A stretch of 64,000 nt of DNA from Oxyruncus cristatus (Eukaryota; Chordata; Aves; Passeriformes; Cotingidae), in assembly GCA_013399855.1 (NCBI GenBank), contig VXAY01002056.1, forward strand, positions 276,727 through 340,726, read 5' to 3'. The notes beneath the pieces were generated by a model. The model ran no database searches and was not told the origin of the DNA. It worked only from the letters and a program-made list of their open reading frames with translations. Both the position numbers and the translations under genes were made by a program. Position 1 is the first letter of the stretch. The number at the start of each line of letters is the position of its first letter. Positions 48,211 to 62,222 of this stretch are shown one piece after another.

Positions 48211-51200
48211 GAGTGACCGGCAGCTGTTGGTGGTGGTTGTCTGTGGAAGGTGGTTTAAAACCCACCCTATACTAAAAGTTTGCCTCTCCGGTTAAGTCTG
48301 TAAACAGTTCCTTTAGAAACCCAAACCAGACATTCTTCCTTTCCTTCTGTATACTGAGCCTGTGAAAGGCTGGATTTCTCTGAGTTGTGGGGTTTGTTTT
48401 CTTTTCCTTTTCTTTTTTTTTTTTTTTTTTTCGTCTTTTAACCTCTTTTTAAGAAAGGTAATGGACAGCCTAAAAATTGGTTTATTCACTACGTTGTTAG
48501 GGCAAGAGTATTAAATGTCCTGGAACAGGAGGGGAGGACTTCTAAGCCCTAGAAGTGAGATGTGTAGTTAAGTGTCAGATGTGCTAACAGTTGTAGTTAG
48601 TGTAGCCATATGTAACTGTTTGACTCTTCATTGTTATGGAGAAAAAAAAAACACCTCTCCCTTCTCCCGAAAACACCCTGAAGCTTAACTGAGTTTCTTC
48701 TGTGCCTTGTTATGTAGGTCAAGTTTCTCCCTCCTCTTTTTTATTTTTTTTTCCTCCAGCAGGAGGAAACTATTACAGTATTTTGATTTCTGCTAGAAAC
48801 AATGCATGAAACATTATCAGCCCTTTGCCACTACTTGTTTGTCTCGGGGCAAATGAAGCTGATGCAAATGTGTCAGCTTTGGGGGCAATAAAAATAGGTA
48901 TTTTTAATTAGCAGCTTACTGGTTGTTCAACTATATGGCATGTTTAAAGCTAATTAAATAGCATACTGAACTCAGTGCAGAATTGAGCATTATCCATTAC
49001 TTCTTATGCAAACTTGTTATCTAAGAATATGAATGTTGCTTGGATCAAGTTCTTGCGTATATTTTCATCCCGTGTATAGACCTTGTTGATATTCCTCTGA
49101 AAAGCACCAGAGTTCTAGTTTAAGTGCTGACATTAGATGCCCACCTCCTGACACAGAAGGAGGAATGATTCCACTAGTGTACTCATGTATTCTGTGTGGG
49201 AATATTGGCTTTGAATCACTGAAGTGTTGCTTTATAGAGTAGTAAGGAATTTTTGAGAGAACAAAGTGAAATTTCATAATTGAATATATAAATTTCAAAT
49301 ATGTGAGTCTGCCATTTTGCTATGTGGAAAATTACCATGTATTAGGAAAGAGGGAGGCAAACTAAGTTCTTGGCTGAAATTCTGCTAGGCCTTTCAATTT
49401 TGACCCTATCTAATGTTTTATTCTTTGGAGTACCAGAGGACTATTAAGGCTTAAGAACATGACTTATGATGTGGAAACTTATAAATAGCTGAATTGTGCT
49501 GTGTGACACAGTTCAATTCTAAAACTATCAAAAATGTTCTTTTGTCTTATGCATTCAAAATTCCATTGTAGGCTCTGGTGTCCGTTTTAAAATGTGCAGT
49601 CTTTTACACAGCTTGGGAGTTGTAATGTCTTCATTTATCCTCCCAAATAAAATTTAAAAACAATTTTACAGGCCTGGCCACTCTCCCAGAATTTTTTCAG
49701 ATGGGAAGCATATATTGTCTCTTTTGTAACTTTTTTACTTTTGCAGGTTACTGTTTAACCGCTTAAGGGCAGGCGTTGTAGGTGAAGGTTAATAGCGTTG
49801 GAAAAATTACCTGAGGAGCTTCATGCTGCTCCACCGTCGGCAGTTTCACCTCTCAGAGCTCCTTGCATTTCTCATGAAGAAGTACAGCCTCTCTCTTGGG
49901 TCTGCTAAGCTTGTGCCTTTCCCTCCACCCCACTCTCTAATAGTCTGGACTACAAATACTGAAACAAACCTACTGGAGCTGAAGGTAGCCTCACTAGCTA
50001 GGAGGAGGATTTTGGGTGGTCAAACATGTTCTGACAAAGTTCCACAAGATAAATTACCCACCACTTAGATGACAATGAATGGTTGGTAACATCAAAGTTT
50101 TGGGAGATCAAGTAGCACAAAGAGAAGACGAATACAAAAGGAAACTGCAGTAAAAGAGGTCAGATGTTATGAAAATAGTTTGCTCTGGGCTTTTTGTTTT
50201 GTCTTTTTCTGTATTTCAGATAAAATAATGGAATTCTTAATCTACATTCCTCACCTGAGGACACTTCCTAACAAGTCCTGTGCTTTTTTTCCTGTGTGCT
50301 TTTTTAATTACCCTGATAGCTAGTTCTGTTCTTGCAGCTGTGCTGCAGAAGTTTCCAGCTTGTAGGTGTGATTTCTAACTGACATAATGTTGTAATAAAG
50401 TTATAGGAGTATCAGCTCCTACTTAATCTGCATACTATAATGTTTAATGTGTTGTCCATTAAAATAAAATTATTGAATTCTTCAGTGTTTCTATCTCTTC
50501 TCCTTGTGAGTTCTCTTTAAAAGCGTTATTGAGTGCATTTGCACTCTTTGATTTGTTTCTAATTTTCTTGTTTTTCAGTTACTGCATAGGAAAAAAAAAT
50601 ATTGCAGCTCAGTGGCATTAGTAGGTGCCTCATATGTAGGTAGAAAATATGCTTAACAGTTCTTCCCCATGACTGTATTTATCTTGGGCTTAGGTATGCC
50701 GTCAGTGTTCACATAGCTTCTTGGAGTTGGACCAAGTCTCTCGAGTTGACAGGGTCTGATAGCCAGAAAGATGCCCTGTATGTAATTCACCAAGCCTTCA
50801 CAGGAGAAGTTGAGTATCTGTAATGGAGAATTTCCCTGAACTTGCTGAGAGGAAAATCTTTTCAGGCACTTCTAGACTGTTCAGGTGAATCATTTTCATT
50901 GAACCCAGAAGTAATGACTCTGTGTTCTTGTTCTGGGTCTCTAAACCACTGCATTATATCAGATCTATCCTGTGTATGTGCAGTTGTATCTATCGAATCT
51001 CTCATCTCTGTAGTCTGAGAAGGCATCTTGGCCAGTGCTGTCTCTGCACCGTGTCATGCTGCACTGAAATTGCTAGTGCACATAACATGCTGCTGGCCTG
51101 CTTGTCATGTGAATGGAAGACCAGCCTGGAAAATCCTGTCTGGTTATTTGGATGTGTGAATTATTCTTCTGATGCTCTGCAACTCTCTTTTCATATTCCC

Positions 51201-54200
51201 ACATAAGTATTTTTCAAATTTTTCTTCCACTTTATAAGTTTGGAGGATCTGAGTTTTACTGGCTGTACCTGTGAACAGAGTGCTCTTAGCATATGTCAGG
51301 GTGTTAAGTGACTGAAACAAGGACTTCCTACTGAAGGCCTTTTGCTTGTTCCTAATAGTACTTTTTTTCTTTCACTGTTCCTAAAATTACTTCACAAAAA
51401 AAAAAAAAAAAATCATGTTGTTCCCCTTTTGTCATTATAAGCCTCCCACTTTCTTCTGAGGGTGTGATGAGTGAGGAGCAACCAGACTGGCCTGCCTTCC
51501 TAGGACTAGATTCAGAAAGAGCCAGTATATTGTTTTAGGTCATGCAGATTTGAATGAAGATAGTGAAGTCAAGATAAGGTAAAATATTTTTGACTCCAAA
51601 ATTCTAAGCTTGGAAATGTATAACCAAGGTTTTGTTTTCTTTGTGTATACTGCTAGTAGATAAATATATTTCAGATTCTCTCAGAGGATAAAAGACAATA
51701 TTTGCTTGATAGCAACACATAGTTGAGTCTGCTATTTATTCCCTGAAATAAAATTGCAAAACTGTTTTCTTTTGCAATATCAAGCAGATGGGGTAAAGAA
51801 GATTGAGAGATGCTGTGGAACTTGGGAAGATCATGTGTAGTGGAGTGTGCTTAAATAGGAAGGATATAGCCTGTCTTGGAATTCAGCCACATCATGTACT
51901 GTCTCATGAAATTCTTTTCAAATTGATGTCTAACAATAAAGCTGCTGCTTCTGGAGGTTGCTGTCTGCCTAAGTGTATGCTTTTTCCTTGGTGAGAAAGG
52001 AGAATATTGGCCAAATTGAAGTAATGGTGGTCATCCTATCTGAAATATAACTGAGCCCTCAGATGAATTTCCACATTAATTAGGAGATTTACAAAAGGGC
52101 TGAAGGTGGGGAGACTTAAATAGCAAGCACCAGTGCTAACAAGCAAGACTGTTGTTAAATAGTTAATAACAGATGGCTGAACTTCTGATGCAAATGATGA
52201 GACAGAACAAGAGAAGTTCTCTGCATCCTGACCCAGGGACTCCTCACTGCTGCCATGGTAACTAACATTTTTTTTCTCTTCAGTTTTAGCAAAGTTTATG
52301 AAACTGAAGATAACTTGTTGGTTTTATGACTTTAAAATAAATTTTAAAAAGCAAAGCAAACCAGCTGGAGAAGGAGAAAAAGTAAACTAACAGAAAGTGA
52401 ATATGAATTCCTGGAGGTTTTGCATATTTTAGTTCCCATAACTTCTTTCTGAAAGATATTTGAAGTACTGTATACTTTATAATGCCTGACAGTTAAAGCA
52501 TTAGTTTAAATACAAAAGTTCATAGTCTGAGCAGATCTCTCTGAGTCCTTTTTGTTTAACTTATAACATTCATTTAACTCGAACAGCATTGCAAGGGGGA
52601 AAGGGAGAAGGAGGTAGGAAGCTGTGCATTTGACCTGGGTATGGTACAGAGGGGTGAGGAAGAGCCTGTAGCTGGTGGGGTGGATGTGGCTTTTCATCTG
52701 ACTTGCATGTGCAGCCAGGCATTTGTCCTCCTTGTGGGAGCTGGGGAATGTCACTGTAGGACTGTAGAAGTCTGTAGCAGTGGCCACGGAGGGACGTGAA
52801 ACTGCTGCTGGACAGGGTAGGACCTTCTCTGCACCTTTGGCTCAGCTGTTGAAGCGTGGGTGAGTATTCTGGAGATATGTTGCTACAGCCCTGCTTTTCT
52901 GTGCCCTTTTTGCTAAGGTGCTTACCTTTGGCTGTGTGAGCAGGATTCTAGAAGGACCCCAAGTGCTTTCTTTCTTGTTTTTATAGCAGACACTCTACAG
53001 GTTCTGTACCTACTGTAGTTGAATTCTATCTAAAGTGTCAATATCTCTTTTTAGGGTAGGGCACCTGAAGGATTGTTGGTGTAGACTAAACTTCATGACA
53101 CCGAAACTATGGGAGGGCAGGTTTTGATCTGGAAAGTCATGAACAAGACCTGTGTATGTCACTGAATACAGATCACTTCTCATAAAGCATAAACAGCCCT
53201 TTGGAAGTCTGTTTTATCAAAGTTGTTAAGAACTTGTAGTCTCCCCACCTTTTGCTGTGTTTGTGAGGTACCTCTGTGCACAAAAAAGACAACTATACCA
53301 GTGGCTTCTTTACAGAATTAAGGAAGTACTTCATGTAGATGTGTACCAAGCCACTATATTCTCAAACTGTGTTCCCAGAGTGTATCATATTGCTGTGTTA
53401 GATGGATCAAGGACTTCTTCAGCCTCCAGGTGTGTAGCTCAGTCATAATGGCACTTAAAGAGAAGGGAAACAAATTCCTGAAATTATTATTCGTTATCTG
53501 TGACACAAATTAAGAGTCACACTTGGGTATCATGTTTCGCTGGGTATTATACAAGCATGGAACAAAAGACTGTCCTCACCTCAGACCTTATGCAAGTATC
53601 AAATGTAAAATCAATGGCTTCCAACAGAGGGCTGTGAGGAAACAAAGGGATAATACTGATGAGATAGATAAACTGTGCTCCCAGTGTACAGGCTAACAAG
53701 CCTTTATCACCATAACACAGAAGCTGGAAAGCAGAGTCATTTTAATCGAGTGTTCTTCCCCACTGCAGGACAATACAGGGGGAGTAAGTACTAGTGTTTA
53801 AAGTAATCAGAGGCCAGTTTACTGCAGTAATGAGTATGTGAAAACAGGAATGGTGGTAAGCCATGGAGGATCTTGAAAGCTAAAAAAAAAGAAGATTAAA
53901 AGAGACAAAAAAGACAACAGGAAAATAGGGTTTCCTGTTAGACACTGACCAGACGTACCTTCCTTACGAGGCTGGATGGTGGTGACACACTAACCGGTCT
54001 GTGTCTTTTTCACACTGGTTTTTGGTGACAAATTCCACGAGAAATCCTGCGGGCTCTGCTGGCACTTCCCAAGCAGGCAGATAAGGCACTGCCATCTGTT
54101 AGCCAAAGCCCGGGTGGCATTCACGTGGGCTGTGCCCAGCCCAGAGGTCCCCACTGGCAGGGCTTGTTTCCAGCTTCATCACAGCTTGGACTGTGAAGAA

Positions 54201-56799
54201 TTTATCTCTCAGGAAAATCTTTGGATTTCAGACAGTGTTTTTCCATAGTCAAGAGGAAAACCAACTCATGCTGAAAGCAATTCTCTAAGTGCTATTTCGG
54301 AGGGATCCAGCCCAGCAAGAAGGGTGTAGTGAACCCAGTTTGCCTGTTTTTCTGGCAATAAAGAGGGCAGGTTGCCTGTTGTCTGGATTCCCATGCCAGA
54401 TTCTGATCCTTTCAAGATCAACCACTAATTGAGATGGTAAGAATAAAATGTTCTGTGCTAAAATTTTCTCAGATGTGTTTTTTATTAGTCCTTGAAGATA
54501 AGTGATTGTAAAAATCCAGCTGTTTACAGTAATAGCCACTGTGGTCATATATTTCTAAATGGAAATTTAAAATCTCTTTGACTGTATTCTTCTGTGCTTA
54601 CTGCTTCGTTATCTCTTAAGATGGTCTTCCTCCAATAAAATTATGCATTGTTGTCACTTGACAGTAACAAAATTTATTTTCTTTAGTGATTTCTAGTAGA
54701 AAATCTCTATATAATGTTTTTAGTAATTAGAGGGTTGACAAAATAAGTAGGGTGTCATCCTTATAGATTCTGGAATGTTTGTGAGGGTCTTTTTTTTTTC
54801 ACCTGGTGCTTAACTTGAGCATTCACAATAATTTATTGAATCTATTAAACCTGACAAGTGGGCAAATCCTTAATGTTGCCTGAACTATGCTAGTAGCTGA
54901 TGGGTAGCAGATAGTGACTTTTTGGCATATCTGAGCTGAAGTCAGCTTGGAGCAATTCTCCCTGAAATAAAGTAATTCTGACACCCTCTGATTGAAGTTT
55001 CATTGAATATTTACTTTGGAGATTATTACTTCTTCGGCTGGTCCAAAATTCAGCTTTTTTTTCCTGCCCCTGATGTGTACTTTTAATTAAATATGTATTT
55101 GCAAATTATCAAGGAGGAAGTAAAGTGAGGTTTTATTTGTTTATCTGTCTTTGCTTATGTGAGTTGTTTTTGTGCAGAAACAAAAGAGGCTGGGGAGGGC
55201 CTTGAGCTTTGGCTGGGTAAAAACTGTTGTTCTTCATACGCTGCTTGTGTACACTATTTTTAGTGCAGTGTTTTGTTTTTCCTAATAATTTATTGCCCTG
55301 TTTCTTGACTCACAGGTCACCTGATTGTAGAGCACGCGAATGTAGGGTTTTGGATCCTTTACTGTTCTATGAACTGATAGTTTATCTTGAGGAGCAGGAT
55401 GCTGCTGCTGCTGGTGAGATTGGGTTGGAGGTGATCGTGGAGGGGTGAGCCCTGTCCCCTCGGTTCTCTGGAAAGTACGTTCCAAGAATACGCAGTACAG
55501 GGTGTTACAAAACACACGTGCAGCCAATAAACTTGGAGAGGAGGCCAGGGATGGTGGGTGACTCGAGGTCAGCTCTGTGCAGGGAGACTTTTGCCTGCTG
55601 GCCTTACCGTGCCTGCCCTCGCTCCGTGCCAGCAGCAGCGCAGTCATGCGTGAACTCACTTTTTCCTCTTGAAGGGAGAATTGTTTTGAACAGATACGTT
55701 ATGAATACACGCTATTATTCTTGCTCTTGTTAATTTTGGCACTTTGCACGAGTGTCTTGCATCTAGGATTGTCATAAACTTGTTTTGTTCTGTGAGGTGC
55801 CTGGTAGCTGGCTGTTTCTGGTAGCCTTCAAAGCTGCAAAGCAAGCCTGGCAGGATGGTTGAATGAAGGGGAGAGGGAAAGCAGACACTTCAGTTTTGTA
55901 AGCAAGCAAGTATGCTATTTGAAATTTCAGTGTTCAAGTGGACCCAGTTTTTAAAAAGATGCTTTCCAAGATACATGTATGAGTTTCATTAGTCTGATTG
56001 TCCTGGGGTTTTTTTAAATCTTAAAGTAAATCTGAACTGTAACAAGATAAATGTCACTCAGCTAGATCCTGTCAATTCTTCAAATTGCATGAAAACAGAG
56101 AGGAACAAAACCTGCATTCAGTACATCAAGGTATTCAGTACTTGCACAGATGAAATAGGCCTAGACATCATAAATGACTATCTTGATGATTTGGATTGAA
56201 CTAAAAGTTCATTAATGCCCAGGCAGTTACAGATTTTTTTATTCCTGGCCCATGAGGTCTTTTCAGCCCTGTGGAAAACTGCACAGACTGTCATCTTCTA
56301 TAGCATTTAAAAATAAAGCAAATTAACCTTCATTTAACTGAATCAGGGCCATTGGCTGACCTGAGTAACAGTGCTGGCATTCATTCATAGCTTTATCGTT
56401 TTTACAGGCTCCTCTAAGACAACAGAATATTTGAGATTGAGTGTGGTGTGTCCTTGAGGGAGAGAGGTTGCTTTTTGGGTGGGTGCAGGGCTTATTGCTG
56501 CACTGGTGAGGTGCTGATAGCACCTTTTTTGCACTCTTACCAAATTTGTAATGCAAGTAACAAACCAGAACTTTTTTGAAACTTGCCATGTAAATGATGA
56601 TCAAAATTCTTGCCCCTGAAGAAATTATAGTCATGTGTGGGAGAGGCTTCAGTTGTTTGTCTGGGTTGTTTTTATGGTTTTTTAATAGTGTAGACTACTT
56701 TCACCAAAAATTGAATTTGGTCATAGATGTTGGGGTGTTTTTTTCCAAAAACATCTAGACTTCTGCCCACCCCTATACCACCGTCCTCTCTGGCTTACT

Positions 56800-56893
56800 G
56801 TTGTTTTGTTGGGGTTTCAGTGGTTGGTTGGTTGGTGTTGGGTTTTTGTGTGTGTGGGGGGTTTGTTTTGGGTTGTTTTGTGGGGTTTTTTTG
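56800..56893. repeat. G/T-only low-complexity tract
   Basis: Nearly all bases on the + strand are G or T, with GGTT tetranucleotides, a short GT run and several G runs of three or more. Strand asymmetry is extreme. Four or more G runs give weak G-quadruplex potential. Confidence 0.85.
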
Positions 56894-58463
56894 TAACCAC
56901 AGTAAAACTGAGAAATTGCACTATCTATTAAAAACAGATACTGATAGGTATCTTTGAGGAGATTTTCAACATACAAGAGCTTCCTCAGTAGTATGGTTAT
57001 CAAAAACCATTGGGCACCTGACCATAGTGGGAAGATGAGAGTGTTTGACTACTGCTCTTGAAAGTTTTTGGAGTGTGTGGAAGGCCGAGTATTTTGCTAC
57101 TTAAAAAGCCTCACTTGCCTTGGAAACAATACTGTGTTGAGGGCTGAGTGCTTAGTGAAAGGTTTCCATAAGGGGCGATCCCATAAGTAAACACGGTACT
57201 TTTTTTAGGGGGTTTCCTTGACTCCAGTGGCTATGGCATCCCTGCTGATTCCACCCAAAAATGAGTCAGTGCTCTCACATAGCACTTTTCAAATTCTCTC
57301 TGGTTTATTTTCCAAGAAGTCCATCTATGGTCAGAAGCAAAGAGCACATGATGTAACAGTTACTTTTCTTGCAACAGTCTTATGGAAGAAGAATTCCAGT
57401 TTGTGCCTGGTGGTTGTAAACCAGAGTGGAACCTGTGCAGACACAGCGTAGCTGGCCTTTCGTGGCGAGTTTGTTGTGCTCCCACTGGAGTTTTGTCAGG
57501 CCCTTAATGACTCTTCCAAAATCGTTTGCTGAAAATCCTTTTGACAGCTGAAGTCTACTTCACATTCCTCCTCAGAAGTGTTATTTTATCAGTTTTAATG
57601 GAAAAATAAGCACAGGAACACTTGAAAGTACATTGTCAAAGTTTCTAAGCACAATAAATATTTAAGGTGAGGAAATAAAACCTGAAATACCCCAAAGAGA
57701 AAAATTCTTGGTGTTAGTGAGGAAATTTTAGAAACCAACATTTTTTGGCACCCTACATCCCTATGAATGCTCTTCCCAAAGGTACTTGTGTCTACTGGGA
57801 AAATGATAAACTACAGAGGGATAAACTGAGTAACACTTTAGCAAAAATCTGGTCAGCAAAAGATGAAAACATGTTGTGTTTTAAGTAGAGGGCTGCTCTC
57901 ATAAGCATTGAAATACCTACTGTAGGATTTTCAAGTAGGTCTGTGTTGTTTTCTAGTAACATCTGAAAGTGGTTTATTATCACAAATTACTGCTTTCCAT
58001 CTTTAAGCCAATCTTTGTATAAAATATTACAGAAGTCTGCAAATAGTTGAATCTTTGTCAAGCTGGATTGTTAAACAAATTAAAGCGGAAACTCATATCT
58101 GTCATCCTGAATTGTATTGTGTTTAGGGCCTCAAATAAAATTTCTGGCACACACTTTTATTTATGTATTATAAAAATGCTATCACAGCTGGAATTTAATG
58201 CAGAGCTGCCATCAAGCTGTTTAATGGGAGGGATGCCTTGGCTTCCAAATAGAGTTATACTTCCTAACTCAAGGCTGCGACTGTCATATGGATGCTATGC
58301 CTTCAGAAAGTGATGAGGCTTAGCTAAATACTTGTGCTTTTTCATTTTTAATTCATGTTTGGTTTCCTTTGAAAAGAAAGCAGCAGCTTTGGAGCCACTG
58401 CAGTAGGATATTTACAGCAAACATAAAGTTTAGCGAGTTGATGAAAGCCTTCAGGCTGTGTGT

Positions 58464-58497
58464 CTTAGCAACTACTTAGCATGTAGTTGCTGCTAAG
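58464..58497. repeat. 12-bp stem with a 3-base bulge
   Basis: CTTAGCAACTAC at 58464-58475 pairs with 58483-58497, where an extra GCT forms a bulge; the loop is TTAGCAT. It lies in the FAM214A intron. Confidence 0.75.
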
Positions 58498-59534
58498 CTT
58501 GTTCTTGAGTTAATGAGTGGCCACAGTGAAGATGGTCATCGTTCTCTTCTCTACAGTTCCTTTGGCTGGGGAAGCCTTTACGAAAGTCCTCAACATTAGT
58601 GAAGGAAGTATGGAAAAAACATAATCAAACATATGTATCTAGGAATTTCATACTGGGAAATCTCTATCCTAATATAAAAGTTCTTAGTAGTTTTCCCAGG
58701 AAATACCTTAGGAAGAAATGTTCACGTATTCTGTAAGCTCAGCTGGGCTCTGTTTTCTGTTCCAGAGTGGCACCGAGCTCCTTCAGCCCCCCAAACTGAG
58801 CTCGTTGGATGCGGTTTCCTACTGTGGTGCCAGTGCCTGTGAAGCTGCCCTAGGGCTGAGTTCCACCTTGCCCTTGCTCCCTCCTGTGAACTAGGGTGGG
58901 ATTTAAAACAGGAGCGTTTCAGTAATTTGTTTTCAATATAATTCTGCAAAATTTATATCAGCATATTTACAAGGGTGGTAAGTCATTGCATTAGTGGTGA
59001 GTGAAGGCTAAATATAAACCCTTTGTTCCCTTCCAATTACAGACGAGTGTCTATACTTAGAGCCACATACTAATTTAAAAAGAGATGTTGTCTCTAATTA
59101 TTTTCTTTTAGAAATTAACAGAAATACCTGAAAAATAGTTTTGAGTTGCAGAATCAGAAATCCTATTGCTTTGTTGGGATTTAATTTATTTTTTTTTTGT
59201 TCAGGTAGGTTTATCAAGCCATGCAATTTGTTCAAACACAGGCTAATTTAGACAGAGGCATCAGCTAAGTAAGGGAAAATGTACAAAGGTAGAGAAGAAT
59301 GAATGCAAATTACTTGGTCTGCTCCTGATAGGCATCTTTGTTTCATTATAGTGGAACTTCAGATTTTGTTGTACAGTCACATTTAATGTAATCACAATGT
59401 AGGAAACTAATATAAGGAAAACAGAAATTTGATTAAGGGCATTAGCTGAGCCAAGTCCTCTTTGCTTTCAGGGCCTGTCCAGTTACAGCACCTAGGTACA
59501 AATACAACCTTTAGTTTAGGGATCAGCAAAAAGC

Positions 59535-59563
59535 AAATGTTCTGTTCCCCCAGCAGAACATTT
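59535..59563. repeat. 10-bp-arm hairpin with pyrimidine-rich loop
   Basis: AAATGTTCTG at 59535-59544 pairs with CAGAACATTT at 59554-59563 over a 9-base loop TTCCCCCAG. It is followed by repeats of ATTTCTATTCTAT at 59560 and 59591. Confidence 0.8.
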
Positions 59564-62195
59564 CTATTCTATATTTCTATTTGTTTAAATATTTCTATTC
59601 TATTTAAAATGCTAAAGATTTCAGCTTTATACCAACATTTCAGTACTTATATACCCACGTCAGGATAAAATGAGACAGTTGTATTTTAGAATATACATGC
59701 TCTCTTCTGACTTTTGGTGACCTGAGGTATGAAATAAGCCTCAAAGTTCATGTTTTCAGGTATTGCTTCCCTTGTACTAAATACAGATGTTGAAATTGTA
59801 ATGATTGACCTACTTCACAATTTGTGATTCTTACATACTCCTTTTTTTGTCCGATTAGGAGAAAATAAAACTAGTTTCCCGATCAAAATGCAAATACTGG
59901 ATTTAGAATCTGGTTTAATGCCCACAAATCAAAAGAAGCATGTTAAACTGTTGTTGCTTAGGTAAAAATAGAAAGCTACAGTTGGAAGAAGAGAAGTGAC
60001 TCAGTAAGCAGTACGGTGATGGCAAAATAGGATGTCAGCCAAAACGCAGGAAGCAAGATGGGAACACCCAGATCAGTTTAACAGTCTGCCTTTTACACTC
60101 TCAAGAGAGCGGTAGTTTCTGAGGTGACTGCAGGAAACTTAAGCCTTAAACGAATTTAACTGGATTTACTTACTAAGCTGTTTGAACTTGAATAAGTTTT
60201 AGTAAAATGTGAATTGTACTTTTTTTTTTTTTCCCCAGCCCATTTTTAAGACCAGTCTCTCTTTATTTACAGTAAAACTGCCTCGAGGTTAGCTCTGGAT
60301 GCTGTGAGAGGCGTCCGGCAGGAACGTGCGGTAGATAGGAAGCGATACACACGTACCAGGGGAGTTACTGCAGCACTGCACCCTGGAGTGCAGCTGATGG
60401 CACTGATTGATTTTTTTTTTTATTGCTGTGGAACTCCGGAGTAACTTCATCAGCTGCCACGTAACTGTGTCTTGATTTTTAAAAATCCCCCCGACTTAAA
60501 AGATGGTGTGCTTTGTTTCGTTTTTCTAGTTATAAATGGCATAATGGCACAAAAGCAGGTGCATTTCTTCCTGTTCTACAGAAAAATATGTAGATCCAGC
60601 AACTTTTTGTAGCTTACACTGTTATTTTCTCTGAATAGCAGGTATGTGTCTGGTCTAATACAAATTCCTATGCTGCTGTTTTCTGCCTACAGCTGAAATG
60701 CTTCGATAATCAGGTAGTGGTTCAGTTTGGTACCCTGGAAGAAGTAAGGAGACATTAACAGTAAGATGAAGTACTGTGCTGCTCTCCTCATGTTTTCACA
60801 GTGACTGTCCCTGAGCTGAAAGATCTTGAGCCATAGGAATGTGAGACATTTGTCAGTGTGGGTAAAAAAAAAAAAATCTGAATAGGATTTTTCTGAAGTT
60901 AAGGTGAGTAACCAGTTCATTGCATTTGAATTCATTGCTTGAGTTAAAGTAGCAAATAGCTTGTTTCTTGAAACAAGTAGGCCATCTCATGACTTTAACT
61001 CTTGATAGCTTAAATTAAACCTAAACTGTTAATATTGGAAAGCTTTTGAAGCGTGTGACTTCAGATATAATTATGGGTTTGTAATATGCAGATACAACAT
61101 GACTGCTCATTTAGAGAATCATGAATTTGGGGGATTCAAGGGCAACTTTCTTTTGAAGTGAAGCAGAACATGGAATTAGTTAACCAAAGCATCCGTAGGT
61201 GTTTCTAATTCCAGAAGAGAAGCTGTTAGTCAAACATTTACATTGTGTTTCATTTCCTTTACAGTAGTTTCTTGAATCCCTGCCTTACTCTTAAAATGTG
61301 GAACTACCTTTAACCTATTTCTTGGAACAGGGAGATACTAAAACTTGTTCAGAGTTGACTGTTTTGGGAGGGAGCTTCTGCTGTAATTTTTTCAATGCAG
61401 AGCAGTGCCTTTGCTAGGCTGTGGTGAGTTCTGGGTGCTGCCAGTGCAGCCCCTTTTTCTCCAGTTTACCTGACTGTCCTGCCACGGGAGTCTCAGGCTG
61501 AAGTGTCTCCTTATGGACTACCTGTACTACAAGTACAGAAAATAAGATCCAAGTACTTAAGCCATGCTTTTAGTCTCTCAAAAAGGAACCAGAGAGCAGA
61601 TGTAGGCAACCATGCCACAGAGCCCACTGGACAGCCTACGTAGAGCAGGAGCAGGGCTTGCATCAGCTGGGAATCCCAACACCATTCACTCCATATTTTG
61701 TTTTGCTTACTAGGTTTCAACTTTCTAAGAAGTGAAATAGAAATGTGATTAATTTAAATTGGTGGCCTTCAAAATTTATTACGCGTGCCTAAAATGTTTC
61801 AGAGAAGGTTTGGACTGTTACAGAACATATTCAAAGGAAATTATTAGTTGTTTCGTGGTCTCTTGAAGAAATTAGCCGTCAGCTGGGGAAGGTGAGGAGT
61901 GATGGGTACTTCAAGTTGAACAAAGTATGAAAGGTGCTGGAACAATAAAATAAGCACGGACTAAGAAAGACTGCAGTTGTATCACTGCCTGGTCATGATG
62001 GGAGGGTGGCATGGAAGGCTCTGCTGGGGCCATTCAGTGCCTTACTGTCCCCAGGCAGGACAATGCAGCAGCTTCCAAATGTGTCTTCTGGTGGCACCTG
62101 GAGCACAGTGGGTTACATGATACCAAATGTCTTTGTTTCCTGCCTAAGCCTAGAGAATAGATTAAATGCTCTTCTAATACACGTATTTCAGGAAA

Positions 62196-62222
62196 CATTT
62201 TCTGTAATTACTACAGAAAATG
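62196..62222. repeat. 11-bp-arm hairpin
   Basis: CATTTTCTGTA at 62196-62206 pairs with TACAGAAAATG at 62212-62222 across the loop ATTAC. Confidence 0.8.

Noticed and set aside
47447..48275. Open frames of 238-272 codons crossing the second gap
   Set aside because: Most of each frame is N; flanking residues show no domain.
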